A DNA stretch of 64,000 nt from Armigeres subalbatus (Eukaryota > Arthropoda > Insecta > Diptera > Culicidae), in contig NC_085140.1 in the NCBI RefSeq assembly GCF_024139115.2, forward strand, positions 294,963,293 through 295,027,292. The letters are read 5' to 3'. The notes under the pieces are model-generated. The model ran no database searches, was not told the origin of the DNA, and worked only from the letters and a program-made list of their open reading frames with translations. Position numbers and translations under genes: made by a program. Shown piece after piece: positions 55,028-64,000 of this stretch. Each line of letters begins with the position of its first letter. Position 1 is the first letter of the stretch.

Positions 55028-56261
55028 TTATGGATCCTGTACACCTCCGGTGGTGCAAAGGGCCGACTTGAAAGATCTCCATCCTGAGCGTTGCCCGGCT
55101 ATCGCTTTAACCTGTTGCCAGGTTAGATTTCGGTCGACTTCTTTTATTTCTTTATTGAGGCTTCGCCGCCATGAGCCTCTGGGTCTGCCTCTGCTGTCCC
55201 GCTGGGTTCCAGTCTAATGCTTGTTTACAGATTTCGTTTTCGCCCCTACGTAGAGTGTGGCCGACCCAGCCCCACTTCCGATACCGAATTTCTGTTGCTA
55301 TCGGCCTCTGGTGACAACGACGATGCAGCTCGTTGTTTGAGATCCAATTGTGAGACCACCAGGCCCGAATTATATACCGCAGGCATCTGTTAATGAACAC
55401 CTGCAGCCGTTGAGTGTTCTCCACTGATACACACCATGTTTCGCTAGCGTATAGCAGCACAGATTTCACGTTAGAGTTGAAAATTCGTATTTTGGTGCGT
55501 TCACTTATCTGCCTGTTTTTCCAGATATTTCTTAAACTCGCAAAGGCAGCCCTTGCTTTCTTGATCCGTGCGCCTATGTCAATCTTGGTACCGCCGTCTG
55601 ACGCCATTTGGCTACCAAGATATTGGAAGCTTTCAACATTCTCCACTGGTTGCCTGGCTACTGTGAAACTGGAAGGAGTCACCGTGTTTACATCCAACGA
55701 TTTGGTTTTGTTGACGTTGATGACTAAACCTGCCGAAGAGGAGCGCTCGGCAAGGTAGTTGAGCTTACTCTGCATATCAGAGCGCCGTTGCGCGAGGAGT
55801 GCAACAGCATCCGCCAATTCGAAGTCATTCAGGTGCTCCATGGTTATAGGCTGCCATAACAGCCCGCGGTTTGGTTCACGGTCAATCGCATCTACCAGAA
55901 TCTCGTCGATTACGATGAGGAACAGTAACGGTGATAGAATACATCCTTGCCTCACACCATCAACGACCCGGATAGGGTCGGACAAGACCCCATTGTGCAG
56001 CACTCTACACGAGAAGGCCTCGTACTGCGCCTCGATGAGGCCGATGATTTTCTCAGGAACTCCCTTGCGTCGCAGGGCGCCCCACATATTCTCGTGATTG
56101 AGACGGTCGAAAGCTTTTTCGTAGTCCATACCAAGTGAATACCAAGTAAAGGGACTCTTGGAATTCGTTGACCTGCTCCAGATTGATGCGGAGCGTGACA
56201 ATATGGTCCCCACAGGATCTTCCGGCACGGAATCCGGCTTGCTGCCGCCGGACAGTCTCAT
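55028..56261 (-). pseudogene. RTE reverse transcriptase, palm to C terminus (inactive)
   Basis: After an out-of-frame start, the in-frame part from about 56130 reads MDYEKAFDRLNHENMWGALR (palm motif A), VRQGCILSPLLFLIVIDEIL (motif B), then LADAVALLAQRRSDMQSKLN where the catalytic [YF]ADD should be. The second Asp is replaced by Ala, so catalysis should be lost. It continues INVNKTKSLDV, FQYLGSQMASDGGTKIDIG, VLLYASETW and RYRKWGWVGHTLRRGENEIC. The frame shifts near 55200; the true C terminus DRNLTWQQVKAIAGQR, SGWRSFKSALCTTGGVQDP ends at 55030 in another frame. Family assignment is strong; loss of activity follows from the motif change and frameshifts. Confidence 0.85.
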
Positions 56262-56533
56262 CGATCTTCTCCTGAACCCGGGCTAGGATAATTTTGCACA
56301 GAACTTTGAAGAACGGTACACAGCAACATAATGCCTCGCCAGTTATCGCATACAGTCAGGTCACCCTTTTTGGGCACCTTCACTAAGATACCTTGCATCC
56401 AGTCGACCGGAAAAGTTGCGGTGTCCCAGATATTACGAAATAAACGATGCAGTAGTTGAGCGTATGTCATGGGGTCAGCTTTGAGCATCTCGGCTGATAT
56501 GCGGTCGAACCCTGGGGCTTTATTCGATCTCAT
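56258..56533 (-). pseudogene. RTE reverse transcriptase, fingers part
   Basis: NKAPGFDRISAEMLKADPMT and ILVKVPKKGDLTVCDNWRGI are the fingers motifs that precede the palm in RTE-type enzymes. The reading starts in frame overlap with the endonuclease ORF at 56520-56533, and its right frame is lost at about 56290, where QQAGFRAGRSCGDHIVTLRI continues in the neighbouring frame. It is part of the same original ORF as the two flanking segments. Confidence 0.8.
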
Positions 56534-58070
56534 GGCTGTTTGAATCTCTAGCAGTGACGCGTGTTATACGTCGGATCCTAGGCAGATCATGCCGAGGTGG
56601 TGATGGCCTGGCTGGCACTTGAAAAAGTTGTTCGAAGTGCTCGAACCAGCGTTTCAGCTGGTCAGTTGGGTCGGTCAATAACTGATCATTCGCGTCTTTC
56701 ACAGGCATCGTTGCATTCATCTTCGCCCCGCTTAAGCGTCGTGAGATATCGTAGAGGAGGCGAATGTCCCCTGTTGCGGCGGCTCTCTCTCCTTCGTCGG
56801 CCAGAGAGTCTGCCCACGCTCGCTTGTCCCGTCGACATGAGCGTTTTACTTCCTTCTCAAGAGCCGCGTATCGTTGACGGGTTAAGACTTTGGCTCCTCT
56901 GGTTTTCGATCGCTCTATCGCGGCTTTGGCTTCTCTTCGCTCCTCTATCTTTCTCCAGGTCTCATCGGTGATCCATTGTTTTCTCTGGGTGCGTAGTTCG
57001 CCCAGATTATTCTCGCTGGTGGTGATGAAGGCATTCTTGATGGCGGTCCATTGGTCTTCCACGCTGCCACCTTCCGGAATATCTGCAGCACGCGTCTCCA
57101 GTTCTTCAACGAAGGACCGTTTCACCGTGGCATCTTCCAGTCGGCGTGTGTTGAATCGTCGTCCAACTCTTTCCTCCTGCCGACGAATCCGCGCAATGCG
57201 CAGGCGTATTTCGCCGATGAGGAGGTGATGATCAGACGCAATATCGGCACTACGATTATTCCGTACATCAAGAAGGCTCCGTTTCCATTTTCGGCTGATG
57301 CAGATGTGGTCGATTTGATGTTCTGTAAAGCCGTCACGGGAGACCCACGTGACCTTGTGAACCGGTCGATGAGGGAAGAGCGATCCCCCGATCACCATGT
57401 CGTTATTACCACAAAATTCTGCGAACAGCTCTTTGTTTTCGCTCATTTCTCCGAGACCATGGCGTCCCATAATGCGCTCATGGTTCGAGTTGTCGGATCC
57501 GATCTTCGCATTGAAGTCGCCCAAACAGATCTTTATATCACCCTTCGGAATTCTATCTACGACAGCATTGAGTTGACTGTAGAAGTTCTCTTTGTCTTGC
57601 ACATCGGCAGCATTGGCTGGCGCATAACATTGGATTATAGTAAGGTTTCGGACCCGTGTTCTACATCTGGCAACGATTATCCTTTCACTTATAGGTTCCC
57701 ACTTCATAAGCGCAGAGTGTGCCTGAGCGCTTAGTAGGAAGCCAACTCCGCGATGCCGGGGAGCGTGTTCACCTCGTAAACCAGAGTATAGCAGAACTTG
57801 TCCCGACGGCGTTCTGTGTTCTCCAAAGTTTGGCCAACGGACTTCACTCAGTCCCAGGATCTCAAGCTTCATGCGGCGTGCCTCATTGGCAAGTTGTGCC
57901 AATTTACCCTGCTGGGCTAGGGTTAAAACGTTCCATGTTCCTATTCGTGTCCGTTGTTTCGCGCTAAGAGTCGTCGCCGTAAAATCAGTCCGTATTCTTT
58001 CATTATCGGATTCTCGAACAAATTGATCTTTCGGGAACAGTAGGTTGTTGGCCCATGGTTCCCTATCCAC
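56520..58070 (-). pseudogene. RTE ORF2 N-terminal part: APE endonuclease
   Basis: A 516-codon open stretch contains all endonuclease motifs: RIGTWNVLTLAQQGKLAQL, LGLSEVRWP, IIQCYAPANAADVQ, ICLGDFNAKIGSDN, THE-like HQIDHICISRKWKRS and ASDHHLLIGEIRL, supplying the conserved Asn, Glu, Asp and His. Residues 330-500 form the linker before the reverse transcriptase (RRCRRDKRAWADSLADE-type, LYDISRRLSGAKMN). This is the best-preserved part of the element. It stops at 56520 through a frame change, so no full polyprotein can be made. Start MDREPWANN at 58070 is the first Met; the leader upstream is 480 bp. Confidence 0.85.
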
Positions 58071-58564
58071 CGGGATGGGGCTGCCATCTTAGGTATAGCT
58101 TCCGGGGAATAGCATTTCATACTCAGCCGCTGGATGCCAGAACAGACGCTGTTGGAGCCGCACCTCCTTGGTGAACAGACGCTCGGTCAGTCGGGTCAAA
58201 TTTGTTTAAAGTCCCACCCAACACCAGGACTAGGCTAGTGCGCTTTGAGCGGCACACGGTCGCTTTGATAGGGCCTGCTTGGGGACACATGCAGCTTTTT
58301 ATAGGAGTTCAACAAAGCCTACTGTCGAACCCCACCACATCCTAGGCAGACCCCACAGGACGCACCCTCTCACTCTAGCTGATGTCAGAAGGACAACAGT
58401 GCCCAGGTTACACTACCAGCTAAGTACGCAACCCTTAGTTGGCGGTCAATTGTCATCGGAAGACCCGTGGAAGCGTGAGTATTGGAACTTGTGAGAACCA
58501 GAGCTATGTTTGGCGCCCCTTCCCGGATGTCAACTCACCATTTCGCAGCCCAATTCCCGGTGCC

Positions 58565-58763
58565 GGTCTAGGCAATTTGCGGATTGGAAATTGTCTCGAC
58601 TTCCCTGGGCATAAAAGTATCATCGTGTTAGCCTCAAGATATACAAATGCAAAAATGGTAATTAGGCTTAGAAACCTCGCAGTTAATATTTGTGGAAGTG
58701 CTTAATGAACCCTAAGCTGCGAGGCGGCTCTGGCTTAGTGTGGAGATGGAATGCCAATAATAA
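58565..58763 (+). mobile_element. tRNA-derived SINE, body part (after RTE)
   Basis: CGGTCTAGGCAATTTGCGGA, CGACTTCCCTGGGCATAAAA, ATGCAAAAATGGTAAT, AGAAACCTCGCAGTTAAT and GAGGCGGCTCTGG continue the SINE from 55020. A short AATAATAAT tail precedes the TSD. Fragments of the same family are at 33355-33470 and 37577-37765. Confidence 0.85.
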
Positions 58764-58964
58764 TAGAATCGTAAGTCATTATCAATATTTAATTTATATA
58801 ATATTTCACTAAAGTGGCCCGTTTGAGAATATGAGTTGTAGTTATTTTATTGTATTTGATTTTACTAGCTCCTTGGAATACAATGGAGCTCGGTCTACTT
58901 AAAATCCTTTAACAGTTCGAATCATTTTCACGTTTAAAATTTTCCACCGTGTACTTTTCCCAAG

Positions 58965-59130
58965 ATCTTTGTACGCATGAAAAAAATGTACAATGCGACC
59001 CGCATCCTTCTTGTTTTTATGGCATGTTTGAAACAACTGAACATGTTGGAGTAAAAGTGTGTGGGCGACAATTTTCTGAATATTCTAAGGATTCATTAAC
59101 ATAAGGAAATATTTCTCTGGAAGCAGGTTA
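58965..59130 (+). repeat. Dispersed repeat shared with 39330-39490
   Basis: ACAATGCGACCCGCATC, GTGGGCGACAATTTTC and TCTAAGGATTCATTAACATAA match the other copy in order. Confidence 0.55.
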
Positions 59131-59228
59131 TACAGGTTTTGGTAGATTCTTATACAGAATTGTTAGAAAATCTAACAACCGCCGGTTGGGTGTAACAATA
59201 TACTCTTTGTCGTCAACAGAGTTTGTTA

Positions 59229-59399
59229 CTGACAAACGCACTTCGCAACAAGTCTTTGGCCGATGACATACTCACGCGTGTGCGTGCGCGAACGCGTCCA
59301 AGACAAAAGAATTGCTCTTGCTGATATTCTGCTTTACGAGTGCTTGGACGCGTTCCGCATCGCTCGACGCGTCGGTATGTCATCGCCCTTTGTCAGAAC
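59229..59399. repeat. CpG-rich imperfect palindrome
   Basis: CTGACAAA and GGCCGATGACATACTCACGC with GAACGCGTCCAAG on the left pair with CTTGGACGCGTTC, GACGCGTCGGTATGTCATCG and TTTGTCAG on the right. The left arm has an extra ~25 bp. MITE-like; TSD not seen. Confidence 0.6.
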
Positions 59400-60030
59400 C
59401 CAAACATAATATGACAAGAATCATTTGGCTTGCATGCTCTAATAGTTCCGAGAATACGATTCTAATTTTGTAATCATAGTTAGATTCACGAATATTTCCC
59501 TAGAGGCAGAAACTATGATAGCCTTAATCTGAGATTTGCTGTAGAGATAATGCAAAATAACGGGTTGAAAAGTTTGCAACAAAATTGTCTTTTTTTTTGT
59601 TGCTGACAAAATTTTTTGGATTTTTGTCATTATTTTCTCCGACAAAACAAAGCTTTGTCGTTGGTTCTCTTTTGTCGCTTGTTTCGCATGCGTATCCAAG
59701 GAAAATTGATTCCCTGGAAGCAACTAAATTTGAAATCCAGCTTTATATCTGGATGAATAATAAGAATCACTGCATGCGTTTAACAGGTTCAGTGCTGCTG
59801 GCAAATAATTATCATGATAATCCTGAACCTTACCTAAGCATATTTATAGTATTGAACTAATGGAATAAGAAATTGCACAGAAACGACAATTTGAATGATA
59901 TTTTTCGAAGAGAGTATAGTTTTACTCTATCTGACTGACTTGCGGTTACTTTTCCATATGGGACAATTTGACTTGATATTTTTTTCCCACTTTTCTAGAA
60001 CAAACTTTTCGTAAAGAATAATATAACACA
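59400..60030. other. No gene recognised
   Basis: AT-rich; contains several TTTTGTCG/CGACAAAA words around 59575-59685. No coding motif. Confidence 0.35.
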
Positions 60031-60035
60031 TAGTA

Positions 60036-60236
60036 GGGGAACGGTTCGCCACTTCATCTCATAGCTCCTATTTCCATCCCACCAAAAACAAAGAAATGGA
60101 AAGGAATTTGGTTTGTTTATTATGTTTATTATGCACGCATGTTGACAAAAAGAAGCGACGAATTTGGTGCCGTATTTCTTTGTTTAGCGATGAGATTGAT
60201 ATATGTACAGTGAGATTGAGATCGGAACAGTTCCCC
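60036..60236. mobile_element. 201-bp TA-flanked MITE
   Basis: GGGGAACGGTTCG (60036) and GGAACAGTTCCCC (60236) are inverted ends inside TA (60034-35, 60237-38). It directly abuts the decayed RTE-like fragment. Confidence 0.8.
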
Positions 60237-60289
60237 TACATGTGAAAATAAAGTGAAATATAGTAATAAGTGAAAATTGCCAAAAAGTC

Positions 60290-61041
60290 AGATGTGCTCG
60301 ACTTGCGGTTAGCGGCAGTACGGCGGCGAACTCTATTCGATCGGAGCGTTTTGCGGAGTCCAAAGTACGTACGATTTCCTGCCATGATGCGTCTCCGAAT
60401 TTCTCTGCTGGTATCGTTATCGGCGGTCACCAGTGAGCCCAAGTACACGAATTCTTCAACCACCTCGATTTCGTTACCACAATACAGACTCGTGGTAGGT
60501 GGCTCAGATTGTCCTCTCTTGAGTCTCTTCCTATTATTGTTGATGACTATTCCAATCCGTTTAGTTTCGCTTTTCGGTCTGATGTGGGCTTCCTCCATAC
60601 TTGCCATAATATCTATGTCGTCGGAGAAACCAAATAACTGGATGGACTTCGTGAAAATCGCATCGTTCGTGTCGATCACTGACCTTCGTAAAGACACGAA
60701 AAACAACCTTGCCGTAACCCTCTGCGCATTCCAAAGCGACTCGAGGATGCCACTGAAACCTGTACTACGCACATCATCCATCATCGCCTTGATCAACCAT
60801 ATCAGTTTATCCTGAAATCCGTTGTCATGCATTAGCTGCCATAGTTGATCCCGATCGATTGTATCATATGCGGCTTTGAAGTCAATAAATAGATGATGTG
60901 TGGGCACGTTGTATTCGCCGCATACGGGGAGCACCTGGTCTGTGGGACTCATAAATCGCGCCTGGTACTGCTCCACGAACTCTATTGTAATGGTGTATGG
61001 TGTGTGGTGGTGGAAGAGTACCTTGTAGCAGAGATGCATCT
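60290..61041 (-). pseudogene. RTE-like reverse transcriptase fragment, copy 3
   Basis: The minus reading gives YKVLFHHHTPYTI, FVEQYQARFMSPTDQVLPVC, THHLFIDFKAAYDTIDRDQLW (motif A), then FGFSDDIDIMASMEEAHIRP at the catalytic site (FSDD instead of YADD/FADD), KRIGIVINNNRKR, VEEFVYLGSLVTADNDTSRE and RRRIMAGNRTYFGLRKTLRS. Motif B (PQG) is damaged. The frame stays open over about 250 codons but both ends are truncated. The last part aligns with copy 1 at 17937-18446, so they are one family. An upstream piece lies at 63304-63525. Confidence 0.8.
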
Positions 61042-62823
61042 GAACACGAGAACGCGTGTTCGTGTTCAAAACGTTCTGAACCAAGATGGAGAGATCGTAG
61101 CAAGCATCGGGCGCGGTTGGCTGCATTCAATTTTTCCTGTCACGTTTATTTCTTCCAATCTTTCAAAAATTTAATTTCTGTTCAAGTGTTTTCAAGTGTG
61201 TTCAAAAGTTTAGTTTGCGGGCTCAATCACTGAACGGATTGAATTGAGTTCCTTAATTCAAGTGTGAACAGATCAACTTTCAATGAATATCCGAAAAAAA
61301 ATCGTTTGTAAATGCTACTAAAACCCACTGGAGGAGCCACGAAGAATTCTGGAGAGTCTCGTCTTTGCAGAGCATTGGAAAGCTACAATAACTACATCAG
61401 AATAGTGCGGAAGCAGGTCCATACAGATACCGAGACCAGCCATGAATATTTTGAACAAATCTTTCATCGATGTCTTCTAACGAACTGCGGCTGAGGCTTC
61501 CGGTCTATTGCAGTACTACAAACGCTCAACTAATACCAACAACGATATCCAAACAACTGTCCGTATGTTGTTACAGGAAAAGTTAGCACAGTACTTTTTA
61601 TGAGGTTGCTATAGACGTCACCAAGCATACCAGGTCCAAGAAGAAGCGTAGCTTTCTGTTAACAAGCTCACATTCAAGCTAGATGTTGCCCAGGAATGCA
61701 GTTTCAGGGACATGGGCAGTAAGTCAATTAATGGGAGGTAAGTGGTGAAACAGGAAGGTAAGCTCTAATTTTACTTTACTCAATCAAAATTAGTTCAAAG
61801 TTCATGCTCCAGTTGATTTGGTACCGCTCTTAATAGCGTAAAGTAAGCACTCTTTACTAAGCTATGCGGTTATCATACTTTATCTATATTAAACACCAAA
61901 AGGCTTGGCTATCAACTGATTTATGGAGCAATTGACTTTTATATTTAATGTTTGCTCTTGAACATCGTTTATTTTTAATAATATTGAACAAATTTCTAAC
62001 GTAAATGGAAAGTGTAATATGTGATGAACGTCGTGGACACCGAATCCCTTAAAACATTGTGTTAAATGCCACATATATAAGTAACATGACATGACCCGTA
62101 CTATTCCATTAAGAACACGGACGTATTACCAATTATACAACAGCTGCCCTTGCGAGAAAGCTGTCCCATAACCAGCTAATAACGATGGCATATGAGTCAA
62201 TTCCCCGTACCCATCGAATCCTATTTTAGCAATATTTCACATCTTTTCTCTCTACTCAACTATGTGTATCGAAATTGAACAACAGTCGATCGCGTTTGAA
62301 TCACAAACATGTACTTCTGCCTGTCGTATTAAGGCGGGTTTGCTTCTGCTACGACAATAGAGGCTTGTTTGCAGCCGTTTGATCATTTATTCATCAACTT
62401 AGAATTCATTTGTTGGTCATAATCATTATCATATCAGGGGGGAAGGGGAATTTAATTTCTTTTTGCTCTTTTTTCGTTTCAGAGAGCGAGCAAAGGCGCT
62501 TAAACCTAGGCTATTAGCCAGGGCAAGGCTAATACCTTCGCCCCATCCGAGGAAATCCATCGACAAGGATAATGGAGTGACATAAATTTCTTAGCAAAGT
62601 CACTCCCAACGTATTTCCACAAATTTTCTATCATTTGCTTATAATGATACGCCTAAACCACATACCCTACCCACCATCCAATTCCTTGACATCTATGAGG
62701 GCGTCGGTGAGTCGCTGGCCTCTCGTTAAGTAGATGTCATATCGTCATTTCCTTCCCTTTCCTAGTAACGGAGAAGATGGGCGTGGCCGGCAATGATAGC
62801 TTTCATGTTTTATCATTTTGGAC

Positions 62824-62875
62824 CCCCAATTGGATTTCCATTGAATCCCAAATGGAAATCCATAAGCAATTGGGG
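62824..62875. repeat. Short palindrome CCCCAATTGGATTTCCATT...
   Basis: CCCCAATT and GGATTTCCATT are mirrored by AATGGAAATCC and AATTGGGG within 52 bp. It may be a minimal MITE remnant or a hairpin RNA. Confidence 0.6.
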
Positions 62876-62964
62876 TAAGAAAGGTAAAGAATATACATGA
62901 CAACTATCAGTATGCAATCTACTAAATACTCCGTTACAACGCTACGCAAAAAACGTTCTGAACC

Positions 62965-63002
62965 AAGATGAATACACCACTAGGTAGTAGTGTATTCATC
63001 TT
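62965..63002. repeat. 38-bp hairpin flanked by GTTCTGAAC direct repeats
   Basis: AAGATGAATACACCACTA (62965) and TAGTAGTGTATTCATCTT (63002) differ at one pairing position. GTTCTGAAC lies at 62955-62963 and 63003-63011. The preceding 20 bp also occur at 61067-61087. Confidence 0.7.
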
Positions 63003-63303
63003 GTTCTGAACACTGCACACTGTTCAAGAGCACTGACCTAACTTAGCAACTTGTATCCTAGGAAAACAAATTCAAGCGACGGCATGCTACACATTTTTCG
63101 ACTAGTAATGGAACACGTGGGCATCTAACGGATAGAAATCAAGCATGCTCGTTTGTTTTTGCATAGTTCCAAATCTAAGGAATCTTAGTTACTATGATCG
63201 TTTTGCTTGCGTACCACCCCAGTGCATGCTGAACTGTGTTCAGAGTTCAAAACTAAGAACACCAAGGCGCGCTCTTGGCTCATGTTCTGTTCAGGATGCA
63301 TCT

Positions 63304-63525
63304 CTTCCTTGTAGGTGGCATTTAGCAATGTGATTGCGCGGCAGGTACTACAATCTAGCTTATCGCCCTTTTTGTAAACCTTGGTAATTACTCAGTGCAG
63401 CACTCAAGTCAGTGCCTCACTACCATGTAAACAGCTCTCCAGGTAGTTGGTCAACCCCAGGGGCGTTGTTGTTTTTCAGCCGGCCGGTCTGCCCCTGGAT
63501 TTCCTGAAGATCCGGAGGCAAAATC
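63304..63525 (-). pseudogene. RTE-like reverse transcriptase fragment, fingers part of copy 3
   Basis: The minus reading includes EIQGQTGRLKNNNAPGVDQL, then KLDCSTCRAITLLNATYK, which correspond to the fingers motifs (RLKNNKA.G.D..P.EL and KKGD.LDC.NYR.IT) expected just before the sequence at 61019. Frameshifts and stops separate the motifs. It is probably the upstream piece of the copy at 60290-61041. Confidence 0.6.
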
Positions 63526-63649
63526 TTATTAGTTCATTTAAGAAAAAAATTAAAGCATTTTATGTGTTCAGAAACTAAATACTAAACTACTAAACTGAAT
63601 AAGTTATGCGTAAACCAAGCTTACATATTGTATTACTGTCGGCATTCAT

Positions 63650-63900
63650 AACGAGCAAAGGAGTAGGACTGAAAATCCGATTCTCGTACCGGTCTAGAAA
63701 GTTTCCGGTTGGGATGCATTCTCGACTCCCTGGGTATAAAGTATCCATTGTACTTTGCCACTCAAGACACTTTCATGCAACGACGGGCATAGAAAGGCTT
63801 AGAATTAAGGACTAAGAAAATGCTAATAGAATATGAAGTTAAAAAGCAGACCAAGTTCCTGAAATGTAGAGCCATTGAAGAGAAAGAATGGAGAAAGATA
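63650..63900 (+). mobile_element. tRNA-related SINE copy near the right edge
   Basis: CCGATTCTCGTACCGGTCTA, TCGACTCCCTGGGTATAAAG, CATTGTACTTTGCCACTCAA, GGGCATAGAAAGGCTTAG and GTAGAGCCATTGAAGA match the minus-strand SINE at 150-430 in order. Divergence is moderate. Confidence 0.65.
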
Positions 63901-64000
63901 TCCTCAAGAACGTTACGGCGTAACACATTTTTAGATTCTATTAGTGATTTGGATCAAGTGTCATATGACCCATGTCGAGAGGACGAATATCTCGGGGCTG

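Larger units (their letters stand above)
55021..58551 (-). mobile_element. Near full-length RTE-clade retrotransposon inserted in a SINE
   Basis: CAATTCCCGGTGC at 55008-55020 and again at 58552-58564 is a perfect 13-bp TSD taken from the SINE B box. The minus-strand element has a leader of about 480 bp, an APE endonuclease ORF, a frameshifted reverse transcriptase, and only seven bases (GGTAAGA) between the last stop (55028-55030) and the junction. Such a tiny 3' UTR is characteristic of RTE elements. Confidence 0.9.
61042..63294. other. 2.25-kb segment splitting the RTE-like copy; no gene recognised
   Basis: GATGCATCT occurs at 61033-61041 and 63295-63303, right where the RTE-like coding sequence is interrupted. 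Ends read TGAACACGAGAACGCG and, inverted, TGAACAGAACATGAGCC. No transposase was recognised inside. The interior contains a CCCCAATT...AATTGGGG hairpin (62824-62875) and a small perfect-type hairpin at 62965-63002. Confidence 0.45.

Noticed and set aside
57051..57734. 227-codon plus-strand ORF
   Set aside because: Antisense shadow of the RTE endonuclease ORF.
62455..62570. Possible exon after TTTTTTCGTTTCAG at about 62481
   Set aside because: The following frame has early stops in all three readings and no donor that would keep it open.

Overview
This window looks like intergenic or intronic DNA from a culicine mosquito, most likely an Aedes species. The evidence is AT-rich sequence, very low gene density, and a dense mixture of CR1/L2-, R1-, RTE- and Jockey-type non-LTR retrotransposons, BEL/Pao-like gag sequence, tRNA-derived SINEs, many TA-flanked inverted-repeat miniature elements (MITEs) and several satellites. 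The species call is inference from the repeat repertoire. There are no prokaryotic-style operons, rRNA genes, credible functional tRNA genes or CRISPR arrays.

Layout. 0-6 kb: a SINE copy, then a minus-strand CR1/L2-type element with both ORFs open, bracketed by inverted copies of another dispersed repeat. 6-10 kb: a SINE with clear target-site duplications (TSDs), then a 1.3-kb TA-flanked inverted-repeat element. 10.3-14 kb: a 5'-truncated R1-clade element inserted beside an ACAY-type microsatellite inside an older dispersed repeat. 16.6-18.5 kb: a MITE and an RTE-like 3' fragment. 18.85-20.1 kb: an intact stand-alone BEL/Pao-type gag ORF with an Inr+DPE promoter-like pair and an early AATAAA; this is the most interesting coding unit. 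20.8-25.1 kb: a second SINE of the same family, an RTE fragment carrying a MITE, a 23-bp minisatellite and three palindromic MITEs. 27.7-28.2 kb: a hairpin-rich tandem duplication. 29.9-31.5 kb: a 24-bp satellite open in several frames on both strands.

32.07-32.75 kb holds the only convincing host coding exon, the first coding exon of an unidentified plus-strand gene. It has a good acceptor, a Kozak-like start, a Gln-rich N terminus and a GTGAGT donor. No partner exon is recognised, so everything to the right may be a very long intron. 35.8-37.2 kb is a 1.4-kb foldback with arms of about 0.63 kb. 37.4-46.6 kb has several satellites, including a 131-bp family whose polarity flips near 45.7 kb, and an element with an 8-bp TSD. 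46.6-51 kb has palindromic MITEs and a BEL gag fragment. 51.96-53.53 kb is a probable solo LTR. 54.9-58.8 kb is a nested insertion: an RTE element sits inside the B box of a SINE, itself next to a Jockey fragment. 60-63.5 kb is a decayed RTE-like copy split by about 2.25 kb, and a SINE lies near the right edge.

The coding capacity is almost all selfish DNA. The CR1-type element could in principle supply its own ORF1 protein and endonuclease/reverse transcriptase, and RTE-type machinery may have mobilised SINEs. The R1, RTE and Jockey copies here are broken. The boundaries of many insertions can be read directly from duplicated target sites, so the order of several events can be reconstructed.
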